Below are positions 10,701 through 19,537 of a stretch of DNA of 54,100 nucleotides, in pieces. The DNA lies in contig NZ_MKRN01000203.1 of assembly GCF_001896955.1 (NCBI RefSeq), positions 1 through 54,100 of the forward strand. The letters are read 5' to 3'. The notes beneath the pieces are model-generated. The model searched no databases and was not told the DNA's origin. It saw only the letters and a list, made by a program, of their open reading frames with translations. Every line of letters starts with the position of its first letter. The first letter of the stretch is position 1. Position numbers and translations under genes: made by a program. This DNA comes from Nitrobacter sp. 62-13. Lineage in GTDB: Bacteria; Pseudomonadota; Alphaproteobacteria; Rhizobiales; Xanthobacteraceae.

Positions 10701-11257
10701 AGACCCATCTGGATCATTTCATGGATCGAGGACGGATAGAGGTAGGGCATCAGCGCCGCGATGAATGCGTGGTCAGACTGATGCGGCACGGTGGAGGATT
10801 TGGCGCCATGGTCGTCGCCGGCCAGGCACAGCACGCCGCCGTGCCTCGCCGAACCCGCGGCATTGCCGTGCCGGAACACGTCGCCGCAGCGGTCGACACC
10901 GGGACCTTTGCCGTACCAGATCCCGACCACGCCGTCGTAGGCCGCACCGGGCGAAAGATGGAGCTGTTGCGAACCCCAGACCGCGGTCGCCGCGAGATCC
11001 TCATTCACGCCGGGCTGGAATTTGATGTTGTAGCGTTCGAGATGGCTGCGCGCGGCGAAGAGCTGCTGGTCGTAACCGCCGAGCGGCGAGCCGCGATAGC
11101 CGGAAATGAAGCCGGCAGTATTAAGGCCCGCGGCGCGGTCGCGACGGATTTGCGCCATCGGCAAACGAACAAGCGCCTGGAGGCCCGTTGTGAAGATGTG
11201 ACCGGTACCCTGGGTGTATTTCTGATCGAGACTGATCGGACCTTGGTCGATTCCCAT
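7763..11257 (-). CDS. Indolepyruvate ferredoxin oxidoreductase family protein (fused alpha/beta)
   Basis: 1160+ aa; TPP domain (GDGTYFHSGSLAIRQA), 4Fe-4S cysteines (CEGCGDCSVQSNC), gamma domain (NIAVGGVGGTGVLTIGALLGMAAH). Confidence 0.92.
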   Translation of the reverse strand: MGIDQGPISLDQKYTQGTGHIFTTGLQALVRLPMAQIRRDRAAGLNTAGFISGYRGSPLGGYDQQLFAARSHLERYNIKFQPGVNEDLAATAVWGSQQLHLSPGAAYDGVVGIWYGKGPGVDRCGDVFRHGNAAGSARHGGVLCLAGDDHGAKSSTVPHQSDHAFIAALMPYLYPSSIHEMIQMGLLGIAMSRYSGCWVGMKVVTETVETTAEIDLADELTPFVMPPDFEMPRGGLNLRWPDDRYDQDRRLQDYKGFAAVAFARANRINRITMDSPHARFGIMASGKSYEDMRQALRELGITEQIAARIGLRLYKIGMPWPLEPQGVREFAVGLEEIFIVEERREIVENQVKQELFNWRDDVRPRIVGKMDDHDKRFLPFAEELSVASLATSLTERLLRLNLNPEIAEMLRAKADWFNGRQATQMQAASPIARVPYFCSGCPHNTSTKVPEGSRATAGIGCHYMAIWMDRNTETFTHMGGEGAPWVGIAPFTNEKHIFANLGDGTYFHSGSLAIRQAVASKANITYKILYNDAVAMTGGQHVDGDLSPQRITFQLHAEGVRDIYLVSENPDAYPAADIAPGTRTAHRDDLDTVMKTCRETKGVSAIVFVQTCAAEKRRRRKRGTMEDPQRRVLINPAVCEGCGDCSVQSNCISVEPLETEMGRKRTINQSSCNKDYSCIKGFCPSFVTVDGGHLRQRAPADLGAIGELPEPPSRPSLEQPYNIAVGGVGGTGVLTIGALLGMAAHIEGKASMILDMSGLAQKGGAVLSHVRLSRNPAEVTCSRIVTGTADLVIAADEVVAAAKDTMTLCESSRTHGVINTHLIPTADFVLNRDFNFQSGKVGRVLETALCKDATFMDFTTPAELLLGDSIATNMMMMGYAYQKGLLPLTAEAIEQAIGVNGVAVKMNIEAFRLGRLAVIDSARLTEMMKGNDEPKAVKTLEQMSLDEIVAHRSAYLADYQNRRLAEKYRVMVDRVRNVAVQGGYGDALPRAVAVNYAKLLAYKDEYEVARLYTDGHFEKQLGDQFEGDYKISFHLAPPMFSSKTDALGRPVKKSYSGSRMMPAFRLLAKMKGLRGTAFDVFSYSAERRLERDLIAGYEKDVAFVLDRLSPANAEGAVELLSLPDRIRGYGPVKEMAVAGARIRHSELMRELADTPPAPRQIAAE

Positions 11258-11602
11258 TGCACCCTCTGCTCGTGGCTGCGACGGCTCTTTCACAGGTAGT
11301 TATGCCTAGCCGTTAGGACCAGTCTTTGCCACGTCACCAACGGAATGCTTTACAACTTTTCGATCTGGTGCAAGCGTCCCAGGGCGCAATTTCGTTACTG
11401 AAGAATTGCCGAGGACAGCAGCTTGTGTCGTAACAGGCTCTCCTTAGGCAACGACATGACCGCAAGTCTCTCGTCGGACATGAACGGAAGGCGACAAGCC
11501 GAACGCGGCCTTATCACGCATCACGACCAATTGCTGTGCGGGCCGGAACCCTGACAACCCAAACGATTTGCCTTGTCGGAGAATAGAGGACAGGGACGAG
11601 GC

Positions 11603-12187
11603 ATGCCTCTTGATGATAAACCGCAACCCGATCCGGCCCTTGCCGAACGTCCGGCCCGCGGCACCCGCATCGCCGTCCATGCGGCCGCTATCGTGGTCAT
11701 CCTCAGTACGGTGTTCCATGGTCTCAACACCTCGGCAGGCCCCACCGTAAAGAAGGCGGCCACACCGCAATCGATCGAGACAAGTGAGACCACACCGCAA
11801 TCAACTAGTCCGAACACGGCGCAGAACAACGCCTCTAAGCCGCCGGCAGCGCCTCGCAAGCGTGAGGTGACGCCCTCCAACACGCAACCGGGCGTCACGA
11901 TCGGCGCCGCCTCGGCCAACTCAACGGAGGCGACAAATCCGCAGAGCAGCAATACACCGGCTCCGACGCCACCACGTAACCGTGAGTTCGGCGCCGGAGC
12001 GGCGAGCATCCCCGCTGCCGCTCGCCATTCTTTGCACCGCAGAAGCTTCAGACGGCAAACATCGCATTCAGCTCGCCGCCGGGGTGGGCGGCACCGAGCC
12101 CATCGAACGTACCATTCTCGGCGATCTCATTCGCCGCGTGTAAAAAGCCACTCCACGCCACGCGCGCCAAGGCGCCGCCGACGCTGA
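11603..12187 (+). CDS. Hypothetical TM protein with low-complexity S/T/P/A-rich region (3' end uncertain)
   Basis: ORF from MPLDDKPQPDPALAERP; one TM segment (IAVHAAAIVVILSTVFHGL); basic C-terminal tail overlaps a convergent gene. Confidence 0.45.
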   Translation: MPLDDKPQPDPALAERPARGTRIAVHAAAIVVILSTVFHGLNTSAGPTVKKAATPQSIETSETTPQSTSPNTAQNNASKPPAAPRKREVTPSNTQPGVTIGAASANSTEATNPQSSNTPAPTPPRNREFGAGAASIPAAARHSLHRRSFRRQTSHSARRRGGRHRAHRTYHSRRSHSPRVKSHSTPRAPRRRRR

Positions 12188-12863
12188 TGCGACGGACGCC
12201 GAGATCGGCGGCCTCGGCGACGCTCAGTCCCGGCCAACCGATCAGCAGGTTGAACGGTTTGGGATAAACAGCCTTCACCGCGGTGGCGATGTCATCTTTC
12301 GATTTCAGGCCCGGTGCATACAGGCAGTCGGCGCCCGCCTCTGCATAGGCCTGTAACCGGTCTATCGTCAGTTTGAGATCAGGCATCCCCCAGAGGAAAG
12401 CCTCGCAACGCCCGACCAGCAGCACGCCGCTGCGATCGGAATCGATGGCCTTGCGCGCTGCGCGGATGCGTTCGATCGAAAGCGTCCTGTCGTAGAGGGG
12501 GTCGGCGCTGTCGCCGCTGGAGTCTTCGATCGACAATCCGGCGACGCCTGTCTTTGTCGCGCGCGATACGTTGGCTGCGACGCCGTCCGGCTCGACGGCG
12601 AAGCCATTTTCGAAATCGGCATTGACGGGAAGATCCACCGCCGCGCATAGCGCGGTCAGATGGTCACACACGTCGTCCAATGTGATGTGGTTGTCGGCCT
12701 TGCCGATCGACCAGGCTAACCCGGCGCTGGTCGACGCCAACGCCTTGAAGCCCATGCCCTGCAACGCCTTGGCGCTGCCGACATCCCAGGGGTTGGGAAT
12801 CACAAAGCAGCCGCTCTCGTGAAGTTTGCGGAATGCAGCGCGTTTTTCGGCCGTCGATGGCAT
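12048..12863 (-). CDS. Isocitrate lyase / phosphoenolpyruvate mutase family protein
   Basis: MPSTAEKRAAFRKLHESGCFVIPNPWDVGSAKALQGMGFKALASTSAG...NADFENGFA...ISIEDSSG-like; N-terminal start chosen at MPSTAEK. Confidence 0.92.
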   Translation of the reverse strand: MPSTAEKRAAFRKLHESGCFVIPNPWDVGSAKALQGMGFKALASTSAGLAWSIGKADNHITLDDVCDHLTALCAAVDLPVNADFENGFAVEPDGVAANVSRATKTGVAGLSIEDSSGDSADPLYDRTLSIERIRAARKAIDSDRSGVLLVGRCEAFLWGMPDLKLTIDRLQAYAEAGADCLYAPGLKSKDDIATAVKAVYPKPFNLLIGWPGLSVAEAADLGVRRISVGGALARVAWSGFLHAANEIAENGTFDGLGAAHPGGELNAMFAV

Positions 12864-12941
12864 CTCAAAATCTCCTTCCGTCACATGACAGGCGACTGGT
12901 GCAAGCGATCGCATAAACATATACCCGCTTTCTCGACGCGA

Positions 12942-13670
12942 ATGCTTCGGCTAGGATCAAAGTATGAAACCGGCCCCGATATCGCCGTGGTTGCCGCGCT
13001 GGTCGGCGATCCCGCGCGCGCCAATATTCTCACCGCGCTGATGACCGGCCGCGCGCTTACTGCGAGCGAGCTTGCGCAGGAGGCCGCCGTCACACCGCAG
13101 ACCGCGAGTTTTCATCTCGGTCGGCTCGAGGCCGGCGGCCTGATCGAACCCGAGAAACAAGGTCGTCATCGCTACTACCGTCTCACCGGCCCTGACGTGG
13201 CCGCCGTGCTGGAGGGGCTGGAAGGCCTCGCAGCGCGCGCCGGTCATCTGCGGGTGCGGACCGGGCCGAAGGAGCCGGCGCTTCGTCGCGCACGCATCTG
13301 CTACGATCACCTCGCGGGCGACCTCGGCGTACAAATGCTTGACGCGATGACCCAGAAGAAACTGATCCGCCACCACAGGACTGCCATCGCTCTCACCCCG
13401 GAAGGCGAGCGCTTCGTGGGACAGAAGCTCCAGATCGATCTCACGGGGATTACGCGTACGCGACGGCCTCTCTGCAAAGTCTGTCTTGACTGGAGCGCAC
13501 GCCGCCATCACCTCGCCGGCGCCCTGGGCGCAGCCATCCTGACGCGCTTTGCCGAGTTGAAGTGGACAGTTCGCGATTCGGCTACGGGCAGCCGCGTTAT
13601 TAACTTCACCAGCATCGGCGAAAAGCAGTTTGCAGCGTTATTCGGCTCTCTGCCAAAGCAAACCGCTTAA
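12942..13670 (+). CDS. ArsR-family winged-helix regulator
   Basis: ALVGDPARANILTALMTGRALTASELAQEAAVTPQTASFHLGRLEAGGLIEPEKQGRHRYYRL. Confidence 0.88.
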   Translation: MLRLGSKYETGPDIAVVAALVGDPARANILTALMTGRALTASELAQEAAVTPQTASFHLGRLEAGGLIEPEKQGRHRYYRLTGPDVAAVLEGLEGLAARAGHLRVRTGPKEPALRRARICYDHLAGDLGVQMLDAMTQKKLIRHHRTAIALTPEGERFVGQKLQIDLTGITRTRRPLCKVCLDWSARRHHLAGALGAAILTRFAELKWTVRDSATGSRVINFTSIGEKQFAALFGSLPKQTA

Positions 13671-13857
13671 TCAATGTTTCGTCGGAAACAAAATAGTCTT
13701 ACCTGCGTTACCTGCGCGTCTTCGACGCGGATGACATTGCTTTTGCAACACTTAGGAGCCCACAGCGTCGCCAGATTTTCGACAGAGTTATTGACCAATT
13801 TCACCATGCGAGTCACTGAAGCTGCCGCATTGTCGCGGCCAACCAAGAGGACAATCG

Positions 13858-14109
13858 ATGAAGGCATTTTTTGCAGCAGCACTTCTGGCCGGATCCGTTG
13901 CGACCTTCGGTATAGCCGATGCCATGCCGCTGGCGCCGCCGGCATCAGGGGTGAACGCCGATGTCATTCAGGTCGCGGGCGGCTGCGGTCCCGGCTTCCA
14001 TCGCGGGCCCTACGGCGGATGCCGAGCAAACCGGGGGCCTGTGGTGCGCCCGCATCGTCGTTGCCGCTATTGGGGTCCGGGCCGTCGCGTTTGCCGCACC
14101 TGGTGGTAA
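13858..14109 (+). CDS. Small secreted GCG-type (GCG_CRPN-like) protein
   Basis: Signal peptide MKAFFAAALLAGSVATFGIADA then GGCGPGFHRGPYGGCRANRGP...CRYWGPGRRVCRTWW. Confidence 0.8.
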   Translation: MKAFFAAALLAGSVATFGIADAMPLAPPASGVNADVIQVAGGCGPGFHRGPYGGCRANRGPVVRPHRRCRYWGPGRRVCRTWW

Positions 14110-14133
14110 GGCATTCCCACTGAATTAAAAAAA

Positions 14134-14160
14134 GGGCGGGATCAATCCCGCCCTTTTTCT
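14134..14160. terminator. Bidirectional terminator between convergent genes
   Basis: AAAAAAAGGGCGGGATCAATCCCGCCCTTTTTCTTT. Confidence 0.9.
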
Positions 14161-14206
14161 TTCAGCCGTTCAGATCACCTTTGGCGGTTTTTTCCGGCGC
14201 GACGTC

Positions 14207-16327
14207 TCAATGCGCCAGAACCCCCAGCAACAGCAGCGCCACGATGTTGGTGATCTTGATCATGGGATTGACCGCCGGACCCGCCGTGTCCTTGTAGGGA
14301 TCGCCTACGGTGTCGCCGGTCACCGCGGCCTTGTGCGCCTCGGAGCCCTTCCCGCCATGATGGCCGTCTTCGATATACTTCTTGGCATTGTCCCACGCGC
14401 CGCCGCCCGAGGTCATCGAGATCGCGACGAACAGGCCGGTCACGATCACGCCGAGCAGCATGGCGCCCACCGCCGAGAACGCGGCGGACTTGCCGGCAGC
14501 CCCGCCGCCGGCGATCGCGTAGATCAGGAAGTAGACGACGATCGGCGACAGCACCGGCAACAGCGACGGAATGATCATTTCCTTAATCGCCGCCTTGGTC
14601 AGCAGGTCGACGGCCTTGCCGTAATCGGGCTTGTCGGTGCCCCGCATGATGCCGGGCTTGTCACGGAACTGGCGACGCACCTCCTCCACGATCGCACCCG
14701 CCGCGCGTCCCACCGCGGTCATGCCCATGGCGCCGAACAGATACGGCAGCAGGCCGCCGAACAGCAAGCCGACCACGACGTAGGGATTGTTCAGCGAGAA
14801 GTCCGGATTGACGCCCTGGAAGTAGGCGTGATTTGCGGCGTCGCCGATGAAGAACTTGAGGTCCTGATTATAGGCCGCGAACAGCACCAGCGCTCCGAGG
14901 CCGGCGGAGCCGATCGCGTAGCCCTTGGTGACGGCCTTCGTAGTGTTGCCGACAGCGTCGAGCGCGTCGGTCGACTTGCGAACTTCTTTCGGCAGCCCGG
15001 CCATTTCCGCGATGCCGCCGGCATTGTCGGTCACCGGACCGAACGCGTCCAGCGCAACGACCATGCCGGCCAGGGCCAGCATGGTCGTGGTCGCGATGGC
15101 GATGCCGAACAGGCCGGCAAGGCTATAGGTGACAAGAATGCCCGCAATGATGACGATAGCCGGAAGCGCCGTGGCTTCCATCGAGATCGCCAGTCCCTGA
15201 ATGACGTTGGTGCCGTGTCCGGTCACCGAGGCCTGGGCGATCGACTTCACCGGCCGATAGTCGGTGCCGGTGTAGTATTCGGTGATCCAGATGATCAGCC
15301 CCGTAACGACGAGGCCCGCTACACCACAGGCAAACAGTTCGAGACCGGTATAGCTGACGCCAGCCAGCGGACCGAAGCCAACCAGCCAATAGATCGCCGC
15401 GCCGACGCCGATCAGGGACAGGATGCCGGTGGCGATCAGGCCCTTGTAGAGCGCGCCCATGATCGATTCGCTGGTGCCAAGCTTGACGAAAAACGTCCCG
15501 ACGATCGAGGTGATGATGCAGATGCCGCCGATCGCGAGCGGCAGCGTCATCATGTTCACGAGCAACGGCGAGGTCGCGAAGAAGATCGCGGCCAGCACCA
15601 TGGTGGCGACCGCGGTCACCGCGTAGGTTTCGAACAGGTCCGCGGCCATGCCGGCGCAGTCGCCGACATTGTCGCCGACGTTGTCGGCAATCGTCGCCGG
15701 ATTGCGCGGATCGTCTTCCGGAATGCCGGCTTCCACCTTGCCGACGAGGTCGCCGCCGACGTCGGCGCCCTTGGTGAAGATGCCGCCGCCGAGGCGGGCG
15801 AAGATCGAGATCAGCGAGGCGCCGAAGCCGAGCGCGACCATCGCGTCGACAACCGTGCGGCTGTTCGCGGCGTAACCGGCGAAGTGCGTCAGGTAGGCGA
15901 AATAGATGGTCACGCCGAGCAGCGCCAGACCGGCGACCAGCATGCCCGTGATCGCGCCGGCCTTGAAGGCAAGCTCAAGCCCGCCAGCCAGCGACTTGGT
16001 CGCAGCCTGCGCGGTGCGCACGTTGGCGCGAACCGAAACGTTCATGCCGATGAAACCGGCCGCGCCCGACAGGATCGCACCGATGGCGAAGCCGACGGCC
16101 ACCAGCACGCCGAGGAAATAGGCGAGCAGTCCGAAGATCACGACGCCGACCATTCCGATCGTCGTGTACTGTCGGCGCAGATAGGCTTGCGCGCCCTCCC
16201 GTACCGCCGCGGCGATTTCCTGCATCCTCGGATTTCCCGCATCGGCCCGCAATACGGACGAGGTCGCCCAGATGGCATAAACGATCGAAAGCGCTCCGCA
16301 GAGCACAATCACTACTAGTGCTGTCAT
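14207..16327 (-). CDS. hppA: K+-insensitive membrane-bound pyrophosphate-energized proton pump
   Basis: 706 aa; [57 protein letters not shown]. Confidence 0.96.
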   Translation of the reverse strand: MTALVVIVLCGALSIVYAIWATSSVLRADAGNPRMQEIAAAVREGAQAYLRRQYTTIGMVGVVIFGLLAYFLGVLVAVGFAIGAILSGAAGFIGMNVSVRANVRTAQAATKSLAGGLELAFKAGAITGMLVAGLALLGVTIYFAYLTHFAGYAANSRTVVDAMVALGFGASLISIFARLGGGIFTKGADVGGDLVGKVEAGIPEDDPRNPATIADNVGDNVGDCAGMAADLFETYAVTAVATMVLAAIFFATSPLLVNMMTLPLAIGGICIITSIVGTFFVKLGTSESIMGALYKGLIATGILSLIGVGAAIYWLVGFGPLAGVSYTGLELFACGVAGLVVTGLIIWITEYYTGTDYRPVKSIAQASVTGHGTNVIQGLAISMEATALPAIVIIAGILVTYSLAGLFGIAIATTTMLALAGMVVALDAFGPVTDNAGGIAEMAGLPKEVRKSTDALDAVGNTTKAVTKGYAIGSAGLGALVLFAAYNQDLKFFIGDAANHAYFQGVNPDFSLNNPYVVVGLLFGGLLPYLFGAMGMTAVGRAAGAIVEEVRRQFRDKPGIMRGTDKPDYGKAVDLLTKAAIKEMIIPSLLPVLSPIVVYFLIYAIAGGGAAGKSAAFSAVGAMLLGVIVTGLFVAISMTSGGGAWDNAKKYIEDGHHGGKGSEAHKAAVTGDTVGDPYKDTAGPAVNPMIKITNIVALLLLGVLAH

Positions 16328-16545
16328 TGAATTTGCCTCAGAATCCCTGAAGTTGCCCCGACAAAGCCGCGAGCCCGCGAACGGACATACCGGAAAACGA
16401 AGTCCGCCTCGTTGCAAGGCGACCTCAAATCGGGCGGGACCATGCCAAAATCGAACCTCCGGCGCAACGCCGCCTTACGGCTAAACCGCCGAATTTCGTA
16501 AGGAATTGCAATAAAATGCCGGCGCTTGCGGAGAGCCGCAGAGCC

Positions 16546-17733
16546 TCAGGCCAACCATCGCGCAATTCGAGCGACGGCTTCGCGCATCTCGGCGGCCGAG
16601 CGGGCATAGGAAAATCTCAGGAAAGAGCGGCCGCGAAGCGGATCGAAGTCGACGCCGGGGGTTGCGGCGACATGCGCCTCTTCCAGCATCTTCCGCGCAA
16701 ACTCGTAACTGTCGGAGGTGAACTTCGAGACATCGGCATAGAGGTAGAACGCGCCGTCCGCCGGCAGGAATTCGCTTAATCCGGCTTGCGGCAAACCCGC
16801 GATCAAAACATGGCGGTTCGCCTCATAGCCGCGCTTGACGATCTCCATCTCCTCGCGACCCGAAAATGCCGCCTCGGCCGCGATCTGGGACAGCGTCGAC
16901 ACCGAAATCGAGAGGTTCTGCTGCAGCCGTTCGATCGGGCGCACCAGTTGCTCGGGCACCACCATCCAGCCGACCCGCCAACCTGTCATGCAGAAATATT
17001 TCGAGAACGAATTGATCACCACGGCGTGCGGCGACAGCTCCGCGGCGGTCACGGCCGGAAACGCGTAGTCGAGGCCGTGATAGATCTCATCGGAAATGAA
17101 GCGGATGCCTTCGCTTTCGGCGGCCGCCATCAAATGCGTCAGCGCCTCGCGCGACATCATCGTGCCGGTGGGGTTGGCCGGGCTCGCGACCAGCACGCCC
17201 TTCAGCGGCGTTTTGCGGTGCGCTTCCAGCAACGCCTCACCGGTCAGGGCGTGACGGTTCTCGCTCGACGTCTCGATCGGCACCGGCTCGCAGCCGAGCG
17301 CCGTCAGGATATGCCGATACGGCGGATAGCCCGGGACCGTCACCGCAACCCGGTCGCCGGGCTCGAACATCGAAAGAAACGCGAGGATGAAGCCGCCCGA
17401 TGATCCTGTCGTCACGACGATGCGTTCGGGATCGACCGTGCAGCCATAGGCGTCGCGGTAATATTGCGCGATCCGCGTCCGCAGCGACGGAATGCCGAGC
17501 GCGGAGGTGTAATCGATCCGGCCGCGATCGAGCGCGGCGCGGGCCGCATCCAGCGCCGCGCGGGGCGCCGGCGCCGATGGCTGGCCGACCTCCATGTGAA
17601 TGACGTCGCCGCCGGCGGCCTCGATCCGCGCCGCCGCCGCCATCACGTCCATGACCATGAAGGGCGGAACCTGGCTGCGGCCAGATGCCGCCAGCAAGCC
17701 TTCAGCCCGGTCTCTCAATGTCGCATCGAGCAT
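16546..17733 (-). CDS. PLP-dependent class I/II aminotransferase
   Basis: VASPANPTGTMMSREAL, INSFSKYFCMTGWRVGWMV (PLP lysine motif). Confidence 0.92.
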   Translation of the reverse strand: MLDATLRDRAEGLLAASGRSQVPPFMVMDVMAAAARIEAAGGDVIHMEVGQPSAPAPRAALDAARAALDRGRIDYTSALGIPSLRTRIAQYYRDAYGCTVDPERIVVTTGSSGGFILAFLSMFEPGDRVAVTVPGYPPYRHILTALGCEPVPIETSSENRHALTGEALLEAHRKTPLKGVLVASPANPTGTMMSREALTHLMAAAESEGIRFISDEIYHGLDYAFPAVTAAELSPHAVVINSFSKYFCMTGWRVGWMVVPEQLVRPIERLQQNLSISVSTLSQIAAEAAFSGREEMEIVKRGYEANRHVLIAGLPQAGLSEFLPADGAFYLYADVSKFTSDSYEFARKMLEEAHVAATPGVDFDPLRGRSFLRFSYARSAAEMREAVARIARWLA

Positions 17734-17837
17734 GGAAATCTGTTAATGCGCTCTCGCCCGCGCCCACGTCGCTGAAGCCGCGTTGCCGCCGTATTCGGCG
17801 GGTTGTTAGGACATATACCGTATTCGGACCAGGTCCA

Positions 17838-19274
17838 ATGATTCCAAGAGCGGTCACCAAAGGAACGATGACCCGGCGCCCCACCCCCGTGCGCCGAGTC
17901 TTGTCGAAGTTCACCGCGCTGGTCACCGCCTGCGCGCTCGCGAGCGCCTCGCTGCCGGCCCACGCCCAGCGGTCCAAGGGACCGCCGGTGCTGCGCGATA
18001 CCGAGACAGAGCAACTGCTGCGCGACTATACGCGCCCGATCCTGCGCGCCGCGGGACTGGAGAAGCAGAAAATCCAGATGGTCATCATCAACGACAAGTC
18101 GTTCAACGCCTTCGTCGCCGACGGCCGCCGGATCTTCGTGAACTACGGCGCGATCCTGCAATCGACCACGCCAAACCAGTTGATCGGCGTCCTCGCGCAC
18201 GAGACCGGGCATCTCGCCGGCGGGCATCTATCCAAATTCCGCGATCAACTCGCGCGAACCCAGACCCAACTGATCATCGCCATGCTGCTCGGCGCGGGAG
18301 CGCTCGCCGCGGGAGCCGCCGGTGCCGGCGGAAGCAATGGCGCCGCCAGCAATATCGGCGCGGCCGCGATCAGCGCACCGCAGGAAATCGCGCGCCGCAG
18401 CCTGTTGTCCTACCAGCGCCAGCAGGAGGAGAACGCCGATCGCGCCGGCGTGAAATTCCTGAACGCCACCGGTCAATCCGCCCGCGGCATGTACGAAACC
18501 TTCAAGCGCTTCACCGACGAAAGCCTGTTCGCGGCCCACGGCGCCGACCCCTATGTGCAATCGCATCCGATGCCGGCCGACCGCGTCGCCGCGCTCGCCG
18601 AACTCGCCAAGACGAGTCCCAATTGGGACAAGAAGGACGATCCCGCCCTGCAAATGCGTCACGACATGGTGCGGGCCAAGATATCGGCGTTCATGGAACG
18701 CCAGGACACCGTATACCGCCGCTATCCGATGTCCGACACCAGCCTGCCCGCCCGCTACGCGCACGCCATCAGCACCTATCTGCACGGCGATCTTCGCGCG
18801 GCCGTCGAGCAAATCGACGCGCTGATCAAGCTGCAGCCGCAGAATCCCTATTTCTACGAAGTGCGTGGACAGGCCCTGCTCGAGGGCGGGCGTCCGGCGG
18901 AAGCGATTGCCCCGCTGCGGCGCGCGGTCCAGTTATCCCACAATGCCCCGCTCATCGAGATGCTGCTCGGGCAGGCGCTCGTGGCCTCGAACAATGCGGC
19001 CAACACCAATGAAGCTATTGCAATCCTGCGCGCGGCGCTCGCCAGCGAGCCTGAAGCGCCGCTGGGATATATGCAGCTCGCGATGGCATACGGCCGCAAG
19101 GGCGATTACGCCCAGGCCGATCTCGCCTCAGCTCAGGCCGCCTTTCTGCGCGGCGACAACAAGACAGCGCGTGAACTCGCATCGCGCGCAAAAACCCGTT
19201 TCGCCATCGGCACACCCGGATGGGTCAAGGCGGACGACATCGTTTCAGCCAAAATGCCTGACAAGAAAGACTAG
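17838..19274 (+). CDS. M48 family metalloprotease with C-terminal TPRs (BepA-like)
   Basis: GVLAHETGHLAGGHLSKF (HExxH), QEENADRAGVKFL, TPR-like C-terminus; start at MIPRAVTKG. Confidence 0.92.
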   Translation: MIPRAVTKGTMTRRPTPVRRVLSKFTALVTACALASASLPAHAQRSKGPPVLRDTETEQLLRDYTRPILRAAGLEKQKIQMVIINDKSFNAFVADGRRIFVNYGAILQSTTPNQLIGVLAHETGHLAGGHLSKFRDQLARTQTQLIIAMLLGAGALAAGAAGAGGSNGAASNIGAAAISAPQEIARRSLLSYQRQQEENADRAGVKFLNATGQSARGMYETFKRFTDESLFAAHGADPYVQSHPMPADRVAALAELAKTSPNWDKKDDPALQMRHDMVRAKISAFMERQDTVYRRYPMSDTSLPARYAHAISTYLHGDLRAAVEQIDALIKLQPQNPYFYEVRGQALLEGGRPAEAIAPLRRAVQLSHNAPLIEMLLGQALVASNNAANTNEAIAILRAALASEPEAPLGYMQLAMAYGRKGDYAQADLASAQAAFLRGDNKTARELASRAKTRFAIGTPGWVKADDIVSAKMPDKKD

Positions 19275-19362
19275 AACATGATCCCGGATCCGAAAGGCCG
19301 CGCCAGCGCAAGAAGGGTCGCGCCAGCGCAAAGTGAACCGGTTTTCGGACAAGATCATGCTC
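19274..19362. repeat. Dispersed GAACATGATC...AACCGGTTTTCGG...GATCATGCTC palindromic repeat, interrupted copy
   Basis: Shares ends and core (reverse orientation) with 44294-44342; carries internal 13-nt repeat CGCGCCAGCGCAA at 19299-19311 and 19319-19331. Confidence 0.75.
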
Positions 19363-19537
19363 GATCAGTAAAGCTGGATGAGAATCCGATTCAACGCAGT
19401 TGGATTAAGACTCCAACGGAGTTGATTTGACATTCGCCGCAACCTGCTGCGGTCTCGCAATGCGAATGCCAGAACCGGACCACCAGACGGCACCAGCCAC
19501 GCGCCCGAACAACGAGACACTCCTAAAGGATTTTGAC

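Noticed and set aside
8951-11299. 782-aa + strand ORF opposite the IorAB-like gene
   Set aside because: Shadow ORF of a GC-rich gene: His/Arg/Asp-rich, no domain-like motifs, entirely antisense to a clearly conserved protein
12003-12142. Alternative +1-frame continuation (...LPLAILCTAEASDGKHRIQLAAGVGGTEPIERTILGDLIRRV*) of the 11603 ORF suggesting a frameshift
   Set aside because: Lies antisense to the conserved 3' end of the PEP-mutase-like gene, so protein-like composition may be a mirror artefact; not provable without homologs
14210-16318. 702-aa + strand ORF opposite hppA
   Set aside because: Antisense shadow ORF with compositionally biased RD/HD-rich sequence; hppA is unambiguous
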